Positions 13,301 through 28,300 of a stretch of 64,000 nt of DNA are shown in pieces (positions within the stretch are counted from its first letter, which is position 1; each line of letters starts with the position of its first letter). This DNA is from Ignelater luminosus (lineage: Eukaryota; Arthropoda; Insecta; Coleoptera; Elateridae). The DNA lies in contig VTPC01008257.1 of assembly GCA_011009095.1 (NCBI GenBank), positions 17,883 through 81,882 of the forward strand. The letters are read 5' to 3'. The notes under the pieces were generated by a model. It saw nothing but the letters and a program-made list of their open reading frames with translations, was not told the origin of the DNA and ran no database searches. Made by a program: the position numbers and the translations under genes.

Positions 13301-16300
13301 TAAAATAATAAATAACAATAACAAATAAAAGGATGCTATCCAAGTTCCAAGAAGAATGATGACTATAGAAACGAAAAGTAAAAAGAAGTAGAACATCTCT
13401 TCTGAGGTATCAAATATATCTTAGTGTAAAATGAAACAAAAAAGTGCAGACCATGAAAATTGAATATGCCTAATTTACATATATCTAATAGAGAAAGTTC
13501 AATCTAAGAACTTCAGTGGATTGAATAATTTAGTCATCGAAAGCCTACATTGTAAACAATTGAAGTAGTTGAGTTGAAACCAGTTGCTGGTGGTTCAAAT
13601 CAAATCTATTGTTATATAAAGATAAGCAGAGATACAATGCCAATTCGATATTCATCTTTAATAGTATATGGTCTACTTTAAAGTTATAAATACAGGTTAG
13701 GCCTGAATGTGAATTATTATTAAAAAATTGTTTGTTTAATTCTGCAGCTTTGTTTAACCTTTTATGTTATGATTATTTTAGTATCTGTTATATTTTTGTC
13801 TTAAATCTTTCCATTTGTTCTTTTCTTTCGCTTTTTCCTTCCTAACCGTTACATTCCTAGAATTTTGTTGTATTTATCTGTTTTATTCAGCAGTAAATTT
13901 ATTGATATTTTAAAAGTTGTATCAAGACTGTTAGATAATATGCCAAAACCAATCTAGATTTTATAATAGAACTAGGTACATTTAGTTAGTTCCTTAAAGT
14001 CTTCTGAGATCTAGTTTTTATTATTCCTACAATCAATTTATTAGTACTAATATAGTGCGAATTTATTTTTCAGGATACCTACAATTATGGTTGTCAACTT
14101 CTAAACGCATCCTTGGTATTAAGACAATCCTGTAAATTACCTACGCAAGAACATGCAATGCTTTATCAAAAATTACGTTACTCTTGGCAAAGACTACTTA
14201 CCGTTAGTCAAGAACAAATGACGCGGCTTCGTGTATCAGCCGTTTTCCATAGATCTGTAGAAGAACACTGCAATCAACTTAGAGATCTGCGTGAAGCAGT
14301 TGCAACGATGCCATTAGAAGAAATGTCCAAAAAACAAGTTAGGGTCAGAAATTTTTATTCGACGAGGGAAAAGCTTTTGGTTGAAGTTGGACGCATGGTA
14401 CGATTAGGAAAATTACTTAGAAGTCGACTAAGAGAACCAATCTATTTAAATGAAGAGTAAGTATAGAAACGAATGTTTGTACAGCATCTAAATTTTTGGC
14501 AAAAATGCAAATATTGAAATGTTACTCATTCTATATTTAAAACGGTTAGTTTAAGGATAGAAAGTTACATTTTATCTGTTTTGCTTTCAATTCCAACCAA
14601 AATTGAGAAAACTACGCTGTGCTTCGAATTCTAGGGACCATTATGGGACTGCTTGTGTCTTTTACTTTAAGAGTTCTATTTTTTAAAAAAAAGCAGGGTT
14701 TCTTGCATACACATCTCTTTAACTTCTGCTTGGTTGTGTCTTGCTACCAGTCCAACAATCTTTCCTGCAATTAGTTACTTCTCGTAGTTTTTCTCAGAGA
14801 AAGGTTTTAAATGTCTCATTGCTAATTAAAGCTTGACTCTCTTCCAAAGATCCAAAGATTCTTGGACTGCTTCATATCATAGTTAAAGTATGAAGTTTGT
14901 TGAACCATTCTTTCTATTACACTGCTGAAATTTATTTTGCTGTTGGTTATTTATCATGTTTTAAGCACTGCTTGATGGGTAAGCAGTGTTTTACCTGCCT
15001 TCATTAGTATTAAGTCGTTTCTTGTAAATAATCAAATATATGCTCACAGGAATCCAGTGTAGTTATCGTTGTTTGGATTTGTTAGTCTGTAAGCTGAGTA
15101 GTTTTATACTCCATTCTTGGATTATTGCTATCAAGCCTCAGGTTTGATGAAATAACCTAGGTGTTGCCAAGAATCTGTTGACATATATATAGAAAATTCT
15201 TGCCATCTCTAGTATAATAATTTCTGTATGTAACTATCTTTTGGTCAGACTAGTACCTAAGCTCTCACACACTTAACCCAATCCACCCTACTCAGTCAAG
15301 TACCAAATAGCTCAAGTGTAGTCAGTCAGATTAAACTTGTACGATGCGTGAGAAATATTGTTACTGCCTTACTAGAGTTAAGCGCAAATTCATGCTTTTT
15401 GTGTTTCTATATGCTTTGACGATTTCTAAGATTGTGACCAGTTTCTCTTCGTTAAACAGAGTTGTGACAAGTGTCAAGTTTCTTTGTTAAGCAGGGTTGT
15501 GTCATCTGTAAGTCTTTGCGTGTCAAAACCTTTTTTATACAGGTTTCTGAGGATATAGGCTACAACAAGGCCATACAAAAGAAGGAATAGTATTTTTTTA
15601 TGTTGGCAAGCACCAGTACCAAGAAGCGGGTATGAAAGATTCAATTTTTGATTATGGTATTATCTATTCACTTAATTATAAGAAATGGCAGCTTCCGCTC
15701 TTCTGATGCTGTACGAATTGAATTGAAGGTTGTATCGTCAAAAACTCCTTTGATACTTATAAAGAGAGATTTTAAGGAAGAAGTCTTGGTTATTATATGA
15801 TTTTCTGCCTTACTTGCTATGTTCTGGAATGCAAATTCAGATGATTTTTTGACGTGAAGCTTTCCAATACATCATGCCTTATAGTCAATCAATCAACTCT
15901 TCAAACATTTTCAGATGAACCGCTAACTATCAGGTTAACAGGTCAATAAAACCCAACCCAAGTGCAGGACTTTCGTCAATCTGGGAATGAAAAGCATCAT
16001 CAAAAGAGTGCCATTGGGACTGATTGGGCAATTTGAGTGCTTCGATGGAGTTTGTTGCTTATTTTAGTTTAGTGTAATTTATTACAATCGAGGCAGTGTA
16101 CCAGTGCCTTCTACTAGTCCTGACTTTATATCTATTTTGTTGCACAAATGTCTTGTTGATCTGGAACACATTTGTGCTTTCTTTCTTCTTTTGGGTTATT
16201 TTAGGAGGATCTATATGTTTAAGTCTACTCTGAATGACATCTTTTTGAATCCAGTACTATCGGATATACTTTATAGCTTTCCTCTTTCGAGAAGATTTTC

Positions 16301-19300
16301 TATAGTTTTCAAAAACTTTATTGTATTCCTTGAAAGCTACTTTGTTTCGTTTTTGCCAAACGGGTCAAATGTTCGTTTCTCCATGCAACATTCTAATTTG
16401 TATGTGTTTAAGTAAAGAAAAACTTACTGCAAGAACAGGGATTATGACACTTTGTAGTGCATCATCCAGGAGTTCTAAATAAGTTAGCTGATTGAACAGG
16501 TTAGTAAGTTTGCAAAAGTAAATTTTATAGTGTGTTTATGATTAGATATGAAGGGTTTATCTGACATATGTCAGCTGTTAACTGAAGAAAAGAAAATTCA
16601 TGTTGTTGTAACTGTAATTTCTGCAAAGCTTTAATTCAGTCAAGAATTGTGACAACCATCTAGTATGCTCGCCTTATTGTTTTCCCTAAGCTGATATTAG
16701 AAGTTCTATATTGCAGGTTATAATTTTCTTCTTGTGTTTATGGTTTTCTTTATAACTTTGAAGACTATCTGCTACGACTTATATGTAAGCTTTTCAGTTG
16801 CTATAACAAATAGTATTCTGTCTCAAACAGTATTTTAGGACACTTCTGAAGATTTTTCTTCTACGGTAAATTGAGTTATCTATTATTTGCAAATACAGTC
16901 TATTCTCTAGTGGTTATTTAGCTATTTTAAGCATTCTATTTCTTCTCGTTGATTTTCTTTTCTATATGGTACCTATTGTAGTAAAGACTTACAGATACAA
17001 TCCATAGTTTGTTTATAGTCTACTGAGTTGTAAGGTGGGCTAATGGAATGCACTACTCAAAATTGTTTTGCTTACCTATACTAAAATATTTATGAACTAA
17101 GATATATAGTTATGAAGTAAAGGATAAGTCACAATATGGTATTAAAAGCTTAGTCCTAAAACAAGGCACTTTAAAATTATAAAAGTCACATGCATCTGTG
17201 GTGTATTCAAGTGGTGAGAACGGCTTTGTTTTCTTTTTTTATATTAACTTCGATTTGCCGCTGCCATTTTAGGGCTATATGTCTCCGATTTGATGCCTCA
17301 TTTAAGATAGTAAAAGCTTATATTCTTTGAAATTAAACGACGTAGTTGTTTCGCAATTTTTTGTCTTTTCTAGACAGACTGTGGATGTTAATAATCTTCG
17401 AGGAATTGGAAATAGTAGAGAGAATAGTGATAATATGGAAACCTACTTTGTAAGTAATAAATCCCCATTGCATAACAACCAAGAGGAATCTTGCCTAGCA
17501 GGCTGTGGTTCACTGATAAAAAGTTTTAGAGTAGAATCAGAAAAATGAACGGCCAGAATCATTAGTTCCTTCATTTTCGGGCTTTTCTTCAAATTTCAGA
17601 GTCCTTCTTGCCTTTCCTCCACGATCTTGGTCTCCACTTCTTCGTATATGTTCCCACCTTCTTTTTATCAGTTTTCTTAACCGAAATCTCAAATCTTCTT
17701 TGTTTGAGTACAAGAGTCGCAGGACAGACGTTTCTTTCCCTTGTACAAATATATAGAGTTAATATCTCTGAGTAAAGCTCAATGAGATACATGTAGATCT
17801 TTTGTAGTGTAAATGTATTTCACCAGGGACAACAGCATTACGATACATAGCTTAAGTAGATTTTGTAGGGTAAGCAACTATAGTGAATCTGTGATTAAGA
17901 GAACAAGGAGGAAGTTTCAGCTTCATGTTCGACAGAAAACATGAGAGTCAGCGTCAGTGAACATTGTTCAATTGAAGGGTTAGATTCCTGTCACCCTAAA
18001 GTATTTGCAGCGTTTTTTTAGGGTCCAAAAAGCTTTGCTTAGTGAAGAATTCTCAGCTCAATATGATCTTTTTTGAAAAGTTCCATGAACGCTTGGTCTA
18101 AAGGCTGGTGTTTGTGAAACAATATTAAAATGAGGAGTTTTATGTTTCTAGTATCGAGGATCGTCTTTGTTGATTCAGTCTTTGTAACAAGATGTCTAAA
18201 TCCAGCATGGCTGAAACATATTACTCCTTTGCATTCATAGAACAGATCACAGTTACAAGCAAGTTACTTTCTGCAGCTCTTAGAACATATACCAAAGGTT
18301 CTTCCTCCAATTGAACCATTTGGGAGCATTTTTCCTAAATAATACCTACTCAATCAAATAAATGTTAGATTTGACAACAATTGGTTTCCTGAGGACAAGT
18401 TTTTCTTCTTTTCACCGCTAAGAAGATTCTTGATTCCATCTTTATACAAGGAACTCGTAAAACTTAGCTTCCGTCAGAAGTGAATAATCCTAAACCTCTT
18501 TTTCTAAACTTTCTTGAAGTATAGGTTTTCTTTCTAGTTTTCTCACCACGATATTCTCGAGGAAAACAGTTTTGCCGTCCACTTCAGCTCTATATTTTCT
18601 ACTCCTGTACAGCCGAGGTCTCCTCTCTTATGTCATCTTTCTTCCAGGACTTTTTTGTATGTGATCACCTTGCCAAAGATGTCCGCAGCAAATAAATTAA
18701 TTAATTTGGCACTAAACTAATCTCTCTTAGATCTCGATCATGATCTCTTTTGGATCTCGATCATGTTTCTTTGGAATTTTATGGTTTTTATAGTAATGAG
18801 TGTAGAAACGTTCTAATTACAGTATTTGTTGATTTTTCTTCCTTTTGCTCTTTATTCGCGTCTAGTGTAGTGGTACCATTTACATGGTGCTTTGAAAATC
18901 AATCATAGTTTTTTCATGGCAGTATCCATGTTAAAGGCTCTGCATTGGATACAGACTTAGATAATCTATATCTGAGTATCATTAACACCACCTTTCAGTA
19001 CTGTATCTTTATGGGCTCTAGTTATATGTTTGATCAAGCAGTCAGACATCCTACTGGAATTTCGAAATATCTACCAATGGGTTTTCCAAAGAATCTTTTT
19101 CAATTTTTTCAAACAGTCAATCAGCATTTACGTAGATTATAAGCGCAAAAGGCCTCCCACTGAGTTAGTACGGTGCAAGATGCTAAATCTATTTCTACTT
19201 AACAAAACAGGTCATGATTAATTACAAATACATGAGCGCAATAACTTTTGCAAACATTTATTTTGATTTTGAGAAATTCTGGTCAAAACAAAGTAATAGT

Positions 19301-22300
19301 GTTTGCATATTTATAATAGCACCTCAATTATTTACAATTTGTTTGACAGTTCAGCAGCTACTATAAATTTCATTTTCTAAGCGACAAAGAGAAAAAACTA
19401 AGCTCAAAATTATGTTACCTGTCCTACAAAAATTTTAAAGCACCCTGTAAAAAATGGAACATGCATGCAAAAAATTTAAAACAAAGATAAAAATAAATTT
19501 GTAACAATTAACATTTCTCCGCCTGTACATTTCAAAAAAGAAAATGAAATAGAGCGCGATGCTCCAGAAAATACATTTAGAATAATTCAGATCCTGAAAG
19601 TAGATTACTGAAACAGAAATCAGAATATATTTGAAAGTGGTGGGGGTAGAAAAGTCGCCAGTGGCGACTCAACCGGCCCGTGTTCAACATCATCATTTAG
19701 GTGAGCTTTTTTTTTGTAAATTAGTTTTCCCTTTTTTTACCGTTTCTCTATAAAAAGAAATAAATTACCCACTTGTTGATAGGCTTGAGTGGGGTTAAAA
19801 ATAAATTTAATTTAAGTAATTGGGTGTAAGCGTATGGTTTCTGTTATTTTAGAAAAGCCGGTATTATGCTTTTTTAGCCTTTTTGTCGCAACAGGTATTA
19901 AAAATTTATTACCCATTAATTATATTATTAATAATTATTAGTGTACGTAATACTTATTTCTTGTTTTTTAGTCTTATTTTGCAATTATTGATATATAAAT
20001 TGCGTTAATAAACTAATTATTAATTACATAATTGCATCATAATAAATAATTCTACTCGTGCCACTCATTAACCGGAATAATACTTTTAACAATGATAACA
20101 ATAAAATTAATGAAACATAAAACACTTTATTTCTCACTTAAAAATTATTACAACTTTCCATTAATTGTAATAATTCATAACGAAACTGCAATTCTTATAT
20201 GGATAGGATCGTAAGTGTTTATTACAACATACTTCATTTAGACGAATGGTAAAAGTAAACTTAAAGCGCTTTTAAAAATTTTTGGCGCCATGCCCATCAT
20301 CAGAGTAGTCGATTTTATGAATTTCAAAGAAACCTGTTTGCACTTCTGCACTTTAATAAAGTGCATGTTTTAATTTTAGTTTCAAATCTTTAATTTTTCA
20401 TTTAATAAATAAAATCTGTTTACAAATTCTGCAATTTTCAAAACGTCAATATATCTGCATACATCCTGTATGCCCATTTATCTACACAGACGTTTAAATG
20501 GAGAATACATTTTTAGAACAACGCCAACGTAATTTTCTGCCCACGAAATCGAAGTTTTCGACCGCTTGATGTCAAGTGGTAAATTTAATTTTGAAGATTT
20601 TTAAGGTTAAAAAAATCGTTAATGTTATGTTATGTTTTATGTAGATATTTTTTTCTTTATTTATCAGGTTATTGGAAAACGGTAACAGTACAGATGCCGA
20701 AAAGGTCTCAGGAATCCATGATCCTTCCGTACAAGACAATGTAATTGCTGTAGAAGCAATTTCGGAAAAATTAATAGAAGTAACCGATTTAGCCGAAGAG
20801 TTAGATCAAGCCCTTCGTAGTGCTCAACAAGATTGTGGTCTTTTATCATTAAGTAGTTCAACATCGACCAGTGGATCTACTACTCCAACCACAATTGTAA
20901 ACATGAGTACGAAGAAACCGTATGATGGAAGCATATCCAGTTCTGAGGTTAGTATTGATTAGATTACCAATTAATTTTGTGGTTTTGCGTTCAAGTTTCA
21001 TAATATAAATTTAAAAATAGAATTGTTAGAAATAAAGTGAATCATTTGTTTATATTCGTGGTTACATCTTTAAGTTTTGGTGAGTGCTCCTACATTAGTT
21101 TTTTGTTTACAGCATGACTCAGAATATCTAATAGTAGTGTTATGTTATGTTAACATGAAAATAAATATCACAATAATCGATAAATGTAGTTTAACAAAGT
21201 AACAGTTTTCTACTCGATTCGAAAAATGTATGATAAAGCTAACGTCTGTATTTGTAGGTTGGCAAACGGAATACCATTTCGTGAATTGAAAAACAAAACA
21301 ATAAAAAAATTGCTACTGGCAGTACTTTCATTTCTAATGTAGAAAAATGCCGTTAAGGTATATTTATAGGCTTTCAAGTCTGACTTCAAAGATTTCTTTT
21401 TCAAATGATGTTTACTTATTGGTTTCCTGAAACCATAACTGTAAGTTATATGAAATTCTTTGGTCAAGAATTTAAAATTATATCTAATATAATTTCTGTT
21501 AATTGTACACAGTTACTTTTCTTTGGATTTCTAGCATAAGTCATTTTTATTGCATCTGTCATCGAAGGCGTAGTTAAAACAGCAAACGCTCTTTATCAGT
21601 GCTGCTGAGTGGTGTGATTAGTATTGTCTTGAAACCCAAGCTAAAGTTTGCGCCTTTACGAATTAAAATTAAAACTATTCCAAGTTAGAGATTCTAAACC
21701 CACCTGGTTGATATGCCTCAAGCTACTTCTACTCAAGAAATTTCCAAGAAGGGCTGTTTTGGTAAAACTCAAAACCAATAGTAGAATAAATTATGATATA
21801 GAGATAGTACAGAGGTGGGCTAGCTTGCCTCCCGGAGCAGAATTGGCTCGTTTAGCGACAAAATCTATTTGGGCATTTACAGCTTGTATCTCAAAACTAA
21901 CAGTAATTTGATTAAATTTGCTCTTGAAAAATAGTTTTTACTGATAAATCTGTCTTTATGTCAGCAAATTCGGCCCCGGATGGCAAAATGTGCCTACCTT
22001 TCTCCTAATTCAAGGTATAACAAACTGTTTGGTCTAAGAAACAACAGTAAGGCATACTATCAACGAATTTAAGTAAAGACAGAATAGACTAGATCAATTC
22101 ATAAGCACTTCTAAAATATTCTTCAAGACAAAAGGAAAACAGCACTGCTAATTTTACTGATACTGTGATAATGCGTTCTGACAAATCTAACAGCCATTAC
22201 AGAAATTCAGAAGATAGTAATAAAGAAGATTATGGTTTGACGGATCTGAAAGCTTAAACGATGTATTTATTCATTGTTTCCTTTTACAGAAACTTACAAA

Positions 22301-25300
22301 ACATTATACAGCAGTTAACTAATTCAAAATCTCAGTTGGCCATAAGTGAGTTCAGTAGAAGATTCAGGAAATGAATGCCTTGGGTAAACACAAAGTCAAA
22401 ACATAAATTATTGAGTATTCTGTGATAAATCGACGGTCTGCTTGTAAGTTAGAATTTTCTCAAACATTCCCCGAATAGCAGATCTGATGTAAGAGGTGCT
22501 TTCCGTGGGCTAATCCTGCAGATCTTGAAGAATGAAACTATGTACTACAAATAGCAGCTGAATCAATTTGGTCGCAGAATAAAACACTCGTTCAGATTAA
22601 AACATTTGTTCATAACAATCTCAGCTAAGCATGAAACTCAAATGAAGAGCAAAGGCAAGAAGCAATTTGAGTAAGCAAATCAAGGCTGATTCTTGACACT
22701 TGAAACAATTCAAAGTATAGGCAGAGGAAAAATTACCTTAAGATGAAAAAATGAAATGGTAACTCCTCAGAAAATCAGAAACACATAATATTCTGTGTCC
22801 AATATTTCTGAGTTAATATGATTTTGGGACCTTTCCTAGTAAAAGTTTTCAAACAGAAGCCCAAAATTTTAGATGGGACAAGAACGCCAAATCTAGACCA
22901 GAGTGATGTCGGATACCCTTGATAATAAATAATAACAAGATGGCAAGCTAGGTCTTTATAGCAATAGATCATATTTTGCTATATAAAATATCATCAGACA
23001 ACAATTCAATTTTACTAATACTTATGCAACGGTCGTTCAAACCATCTTACATCTGAAACGGCCAATCTTTTTATTTTTAACACTTTTTTTCACACGTTCA
23101 GCAAAACCTAAATCTACAACCCGTCTTGCTCTTTTTCCTCTTATATCGCAGCGTCAGCACCACCATTTACAGTTACGATACATCATGAGATGTCTCAAAA
23201 TCTCTCATAACCATAACTCTGGGAAATATCCCCTCTTTATGAAGAGTAAAGTTTGGCCTGTGAGTTCACCAAGAACATCTTCAGCAACACCAACGATATC
23301 TAAGATCAAAACCTTTCACACAACAGAATAGAGGCTTATGTTTTCCTGCAAATAAAACTTCTACAGAAATACAGATATAAGTAAATCACAAAAACAAAAG
23401 AAATTCTGTCAGTGTATATTAAAAGCTAAAAGTGCATTTTTTCAGATCAAGCATAAACCCACTCGATGAGAGAAAATTTCTTGTAAATGCAGCAATAGTA
23501 GAATCCTTTCCGTGTCGTGTTATACGGTAAAAATCCTTTTTTGCTAAAAGATGACTATGTGATGAAATCAAGTACTATCCTACGGGAAGATCACGAAACT
23601 AGATTCTGATTTGTTCTTCGATTTGAATGATTTGGGCCTTCTAACAGAAGCTCTAGAGCAAAAGTTTGTGTTCTAGACTTACAGGAATAAAATTGCATCT
23701 CTTTGGATATGTTTTTCCTTTGGACATTTAAAAACTTTTTTGCATTGTAAAGTCATTAAGTTAACAGCTACATCTAGTTACTTTGCTATGAAGAATATTC
23801 TTATTTAGCCTGATAGTGTCATCATAGATGCTGACCTGAGGTATAAAAGCTTGTAATAAACATCTTAGCATTACATTCTGGGCTTTCCGTTGAAAGACAG
23901 TATTTATTATATCGCCTTTATTAATAAATTAATAAATTTTACATTCTAAACTTAAAATAAAAAAAGCTAAACTTAAATACATGTAATCTAATCCCCTGAC
24001 GGAATTTAGCCAAAGACTACTCTGTTTAACCAAAGGATTAGATGCAAAGTAAAAAAAAAATAAGATAAAAGAAATAAGCAATTCTGACTGCAAAGCAGTG
24101 GACGGGTAGGCAGATGATGAAGAGACAAAGAATTATTGCTTACTGAAGAGGAAGTGCTTAAATTACTTTTAAAGTTTTTAAATTGAGACCTCGCATATCG
24201 AAGGGCATAGAATTATAAAACTTGACAGCATTGTATATAAAACTTCTCCGAAACAATGAAGACGTATGAAGAGGCATAGTGAGCATATAATTATACCGAG
24301 TATTTGCAGAGTGCACCTGTATCCCAGGTATCAATTCAGAACTAAGAGATGTAGAACTTTTTGTTGAAAGTAGAGTATATGTATATACTCCCAAATGATA
24401 CTTCCAACAATTTGCCATGTTTAACCAGCCTAGGTCTGAAACTTTTTGCGTAACAGAGTCATAACGACGTAAATTGTAAATAAATCGACAACAACAATTT
24501 TGCGTTTTTTGAATGCGGTGCTTGTCACATGCATCAAGACAAGGACTATAAATAAAGTTACAGTAATTGAAATGTGATAAGACCAATAATTCAGAGAACA
24601 TTTTCTTTTGAGCAAAATTTAAAATTTCTTTTAAGGGAGAGTAAGTTTTCTGAAGTAATTTACAGACATGTTGTTTAAATCGTAAGTACTGTAGCGCCCC
24701 TTAAAGCTAGGGCTCTAATAGTAACTGCTCCTAACTCCTTTAACACTTATAGTTAGTTATGTCATTGTTGAGAAATAGGGTGAAGCTGTAGAATCAAGCT
24801 TCCAAGTTGCAGAAAAAGCCACATGAATAAGTTTCTAATGGAGATTGCTTCGGTGTGATCGAAGATCTAGAGATGAACCCTTGTTTGTGCAACAGCAAAC
24901 AAGACAAATCTTTTTGAAATTGCATTCATAAAATTTGTGTTGCCTAAAGAAAATTTAATGCCAAAGCTCATCACAGAGAGGTATTTATAAGTTTGTTTTT
25001 GACACATCCTACTGAAAAATTATAATAATCTAATATTATGGTTTATCATTAAACTATTTTTTCTGATATTTTGGATTTCTGCCACGGTTCTTCAAGATAA
25101 AAACTTTATGAGCCTTAAAAATAAGCACCCACAGGCAATACAAAATAATTTTGGCTGTCAATATTAATTATCAACTTGGACTAAATCCACGTAGTAGTAT
25201 TTCTAGAAAATATGACAGTTATGTAATAATATATGAAATTCTCTCAAATTAATACTTTAAAATATTGAGTGATAAAGTTTGAGCTCTCCTACCTACTAAA

Positions 25301-28300
25301 TAGAAATTTTGCATATGGTGGTTTTTGAAATAGAAATGTCTCTTCAAGCAAAGTTGAAGTTTCAAGATTACTAGTTTAAAATAATTTATCTTAAATAACA
25401 CAAGGTTCTATGTTTAAATTGCACATCTATTTTTGTTTCTTTTAATTCTTAATCTATTCACAGATGAGTAATTAATTTTAGATACTAAATTTTGACGTCA
25501 TCTCTACTGTGATTAATTATCACCATATACTTTTAGATCATCAAAACTGTGGTTTTTTGAATAATTTTGCTTTTCTTCCTTCTGTTTCATTTATGAGTTT
25601 TCAGTTTCAAGTTAGCATCTTTACAGGGACCTAACAGTTTTTGTCACGATCTCTTATAAAATTGAGATACATCATAATGTATAGTATGATTATCTCAGGA
25701 AATAAAATATTTTGCTAGTGAAGAGATTTTCATACTATTATAAACAAAACTGTCTCTCTGATTACATTGATGATCGCGAGAAAAATTTTGTATACATCGC
25801 AGAAGCGAAGTTTGTTAAACCTTCACTTGAAGTTACAATCTAAAGCAGTGATTCTCAACCTTTTTTCGTCACGGTACACTTTTAATAATTTAAAAATTTG
25901 GGGTCACATTAACGATAAGATAAATTTAAAAGAATCTTACTAAACTAGTATACACGGTCGCTAAAAGGTATGGAAACATGCTACCCTTGTAGAAACGTTA
26001 AGAAATAGACAAATGAAATTTGAAGAGCTTAAAGTAGATATTTTTTGCCATGTTTTGCGAAGGTAATTAAAAATAAATCTTCAATTGTTTTTTCGATTTT
26101 AGAAATCCCTATCGAAATCTGGAGTCATATACAGGGTGATCCATTTAAAAAAATTCAATTGAAGATTGGATCTTAACTGTCTTCACAAAACATGACAAAC
26201 AATGCCTACTTTAAGATCTCCAAATTTCATTTGTCTATCTTTTACCGTTTTTGCAATAGTGAAACCTCTGACAAAAGAATAGCGATTATCTCCAAAACCT
26301 TTCAAGATAAGTATAGCAATCCTTATATCATTAAATTTGTCTTGAAAATCCCTATCCAAATATGAGGTCATATACAGAGTGTTCCATTTAAAAAATTCAG
26401 TATGACGACCGTACGAAAAACAATTGAAGATTTGTTTTTAATTCCCTTCGTAAAATATGATAGAAAAATACCTACTTTAAGCTCTCCAAATTTCACTTGT
26501 CTATCTCTTACCGTTTTTGCAGGGGCCGCGTGTTTCCATACTTTTTAGCGACCATGTATAGCTTTGTTTGGGTTAAAACCAGTCCAGAACTGTAATAGTC
26601 ATGCGCATTGGTTCAGTCAGTCCCCGCTAGGAAGGTAGAATCAATCGAACTACTTGTCTGACGTCGCTTATGTATAGGTATTCGTAGTGGCGGTACATTT
26701 CAAAAATTTCGCGGCACACTAAAGTGCCACGGCACAGTGGTTGAGAATCACTGATCTAAAGATTAAAACGTCACTTTACTCTCTGTATCTACTCATCGAA
26801 CTATCACACAATGAAACCATTAGTGCTCCTAAAGTTTTCAGAAATCTTTTATTTGCTAATAATTCAATAAAAGCTGGGCTGAAAACAAATTTATAATTTA
26901 AAAGTTGCCATTTTGTGTTACCATTCACTAATTTATCTTTATAAGGTTTTGTTTTGGCAACTTATCTTCTTATTCTTATCTTCAATGCTCGCCGCACAAA
27001 CTTAATGGTGTTCTTTTGAGTTTGAACAGATCGGATGTCAATGGTTCAAAGACATACCAAGGTAAAGAATAATTCCAGCAAAACATCCTGCCATACTACC
27101 CTGAAATAAATTTAAGCGCATCTATGTTATAACTAACTACTGGATTACAAAAGGGATATTAGAGGTTGTTTCTTACAATAAGGAGCTTAAAAACTTTCAA
27201 GATCTTTAGCCTTGCGTTTATGAGAAATCCGGTGAGGTATACACTTATACAGGTTATCTAGTCGTTCGAGTAACAGGTCTTCATCGAGATCTTAATCAAG
27301 GTAGGATTACCTATAGTTGTTAATGGAACTATGGATCTGCTTGGCTATAAATTCTGCTGCCAGCTTTGGGAAACATGAATCGCCGGGTACTTCAATCCTC
27401 TAAGTTCACCGATTGTTGTATCTAAATACTTTGTTACCTCAGATTTATGAAACGTCTCGCTTGGAAAAAATTTGTTTCTGCATGGAGATAACCTCCAAAA
27501 TATTTAGGCATTGTTTTGTTAATTCTTCTCCTTTTGACAGAATAGATATATTATAAGTAGTTACCTTACTAGTTTGCTTCTCCTTGTTTAGACACTAGCA
27601 GACAGGGTCGCAGCTCACTAGAAACTTTGAGGGTTCACTTTTGAGTTTACTAACTCATATAAAAGCCTGAAACAAATAAATAATCAAAACTAATAATAAT
27701 AATTACAAAGATAATCCTATATTCCTTTGTTTTAAATGTGTTTATTTTTCCTCCAGCTGCTTAAGATCTTTGTAATTGAAATTTCCTACACACGAATACT
27801 AGGAAAAATTCTCTGTGGAATCAGAAGCTCCTTAACGCCTCAATTTGTACAATTTCTGCGAAATCTTAAATTTGAGGATGATCTGTGAATAGTCTTAGGC
27901 TTACACTTACCTACCTGAGACTAAATTTGAGGTCTCGATCAGAGATTTTATTCTACCTAGCTACCTACCATCGATTTCTTATTATTCAAATCGAAAAAGA
28001 TTTTTTTATCAAGCATCTTTGCCCTACTCAACTTTCACTTCAATATCTTGGATTTCCAAAACCCCTATCAGGTTATTTCTTTCTTATCAGTAATAAATTT
28101 TGTCACTGTTCCACAGGCAATTTTATTTTGTTTTGATCATTAACTTTAGTTGATTCTTTGAGTGTCTTTATTGAATACAAGCGTGTCGAGCAAATTCCTA
28201 AAACATCTTCTTACCTTGTCGCTTTCCGACGGCTTACTAAAAAGGATTTTGCTGCAACAGAGACTTTTGTGATAGGCAGTATATGGTTTTTGGCATTTTA

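Noticed and set aside
16104-16415. 103-codon open frame on +
   Set aside because: Phe/Leu/Ile-rich translation in T-rich DNA, no splice context with the host gene frame, no motif.
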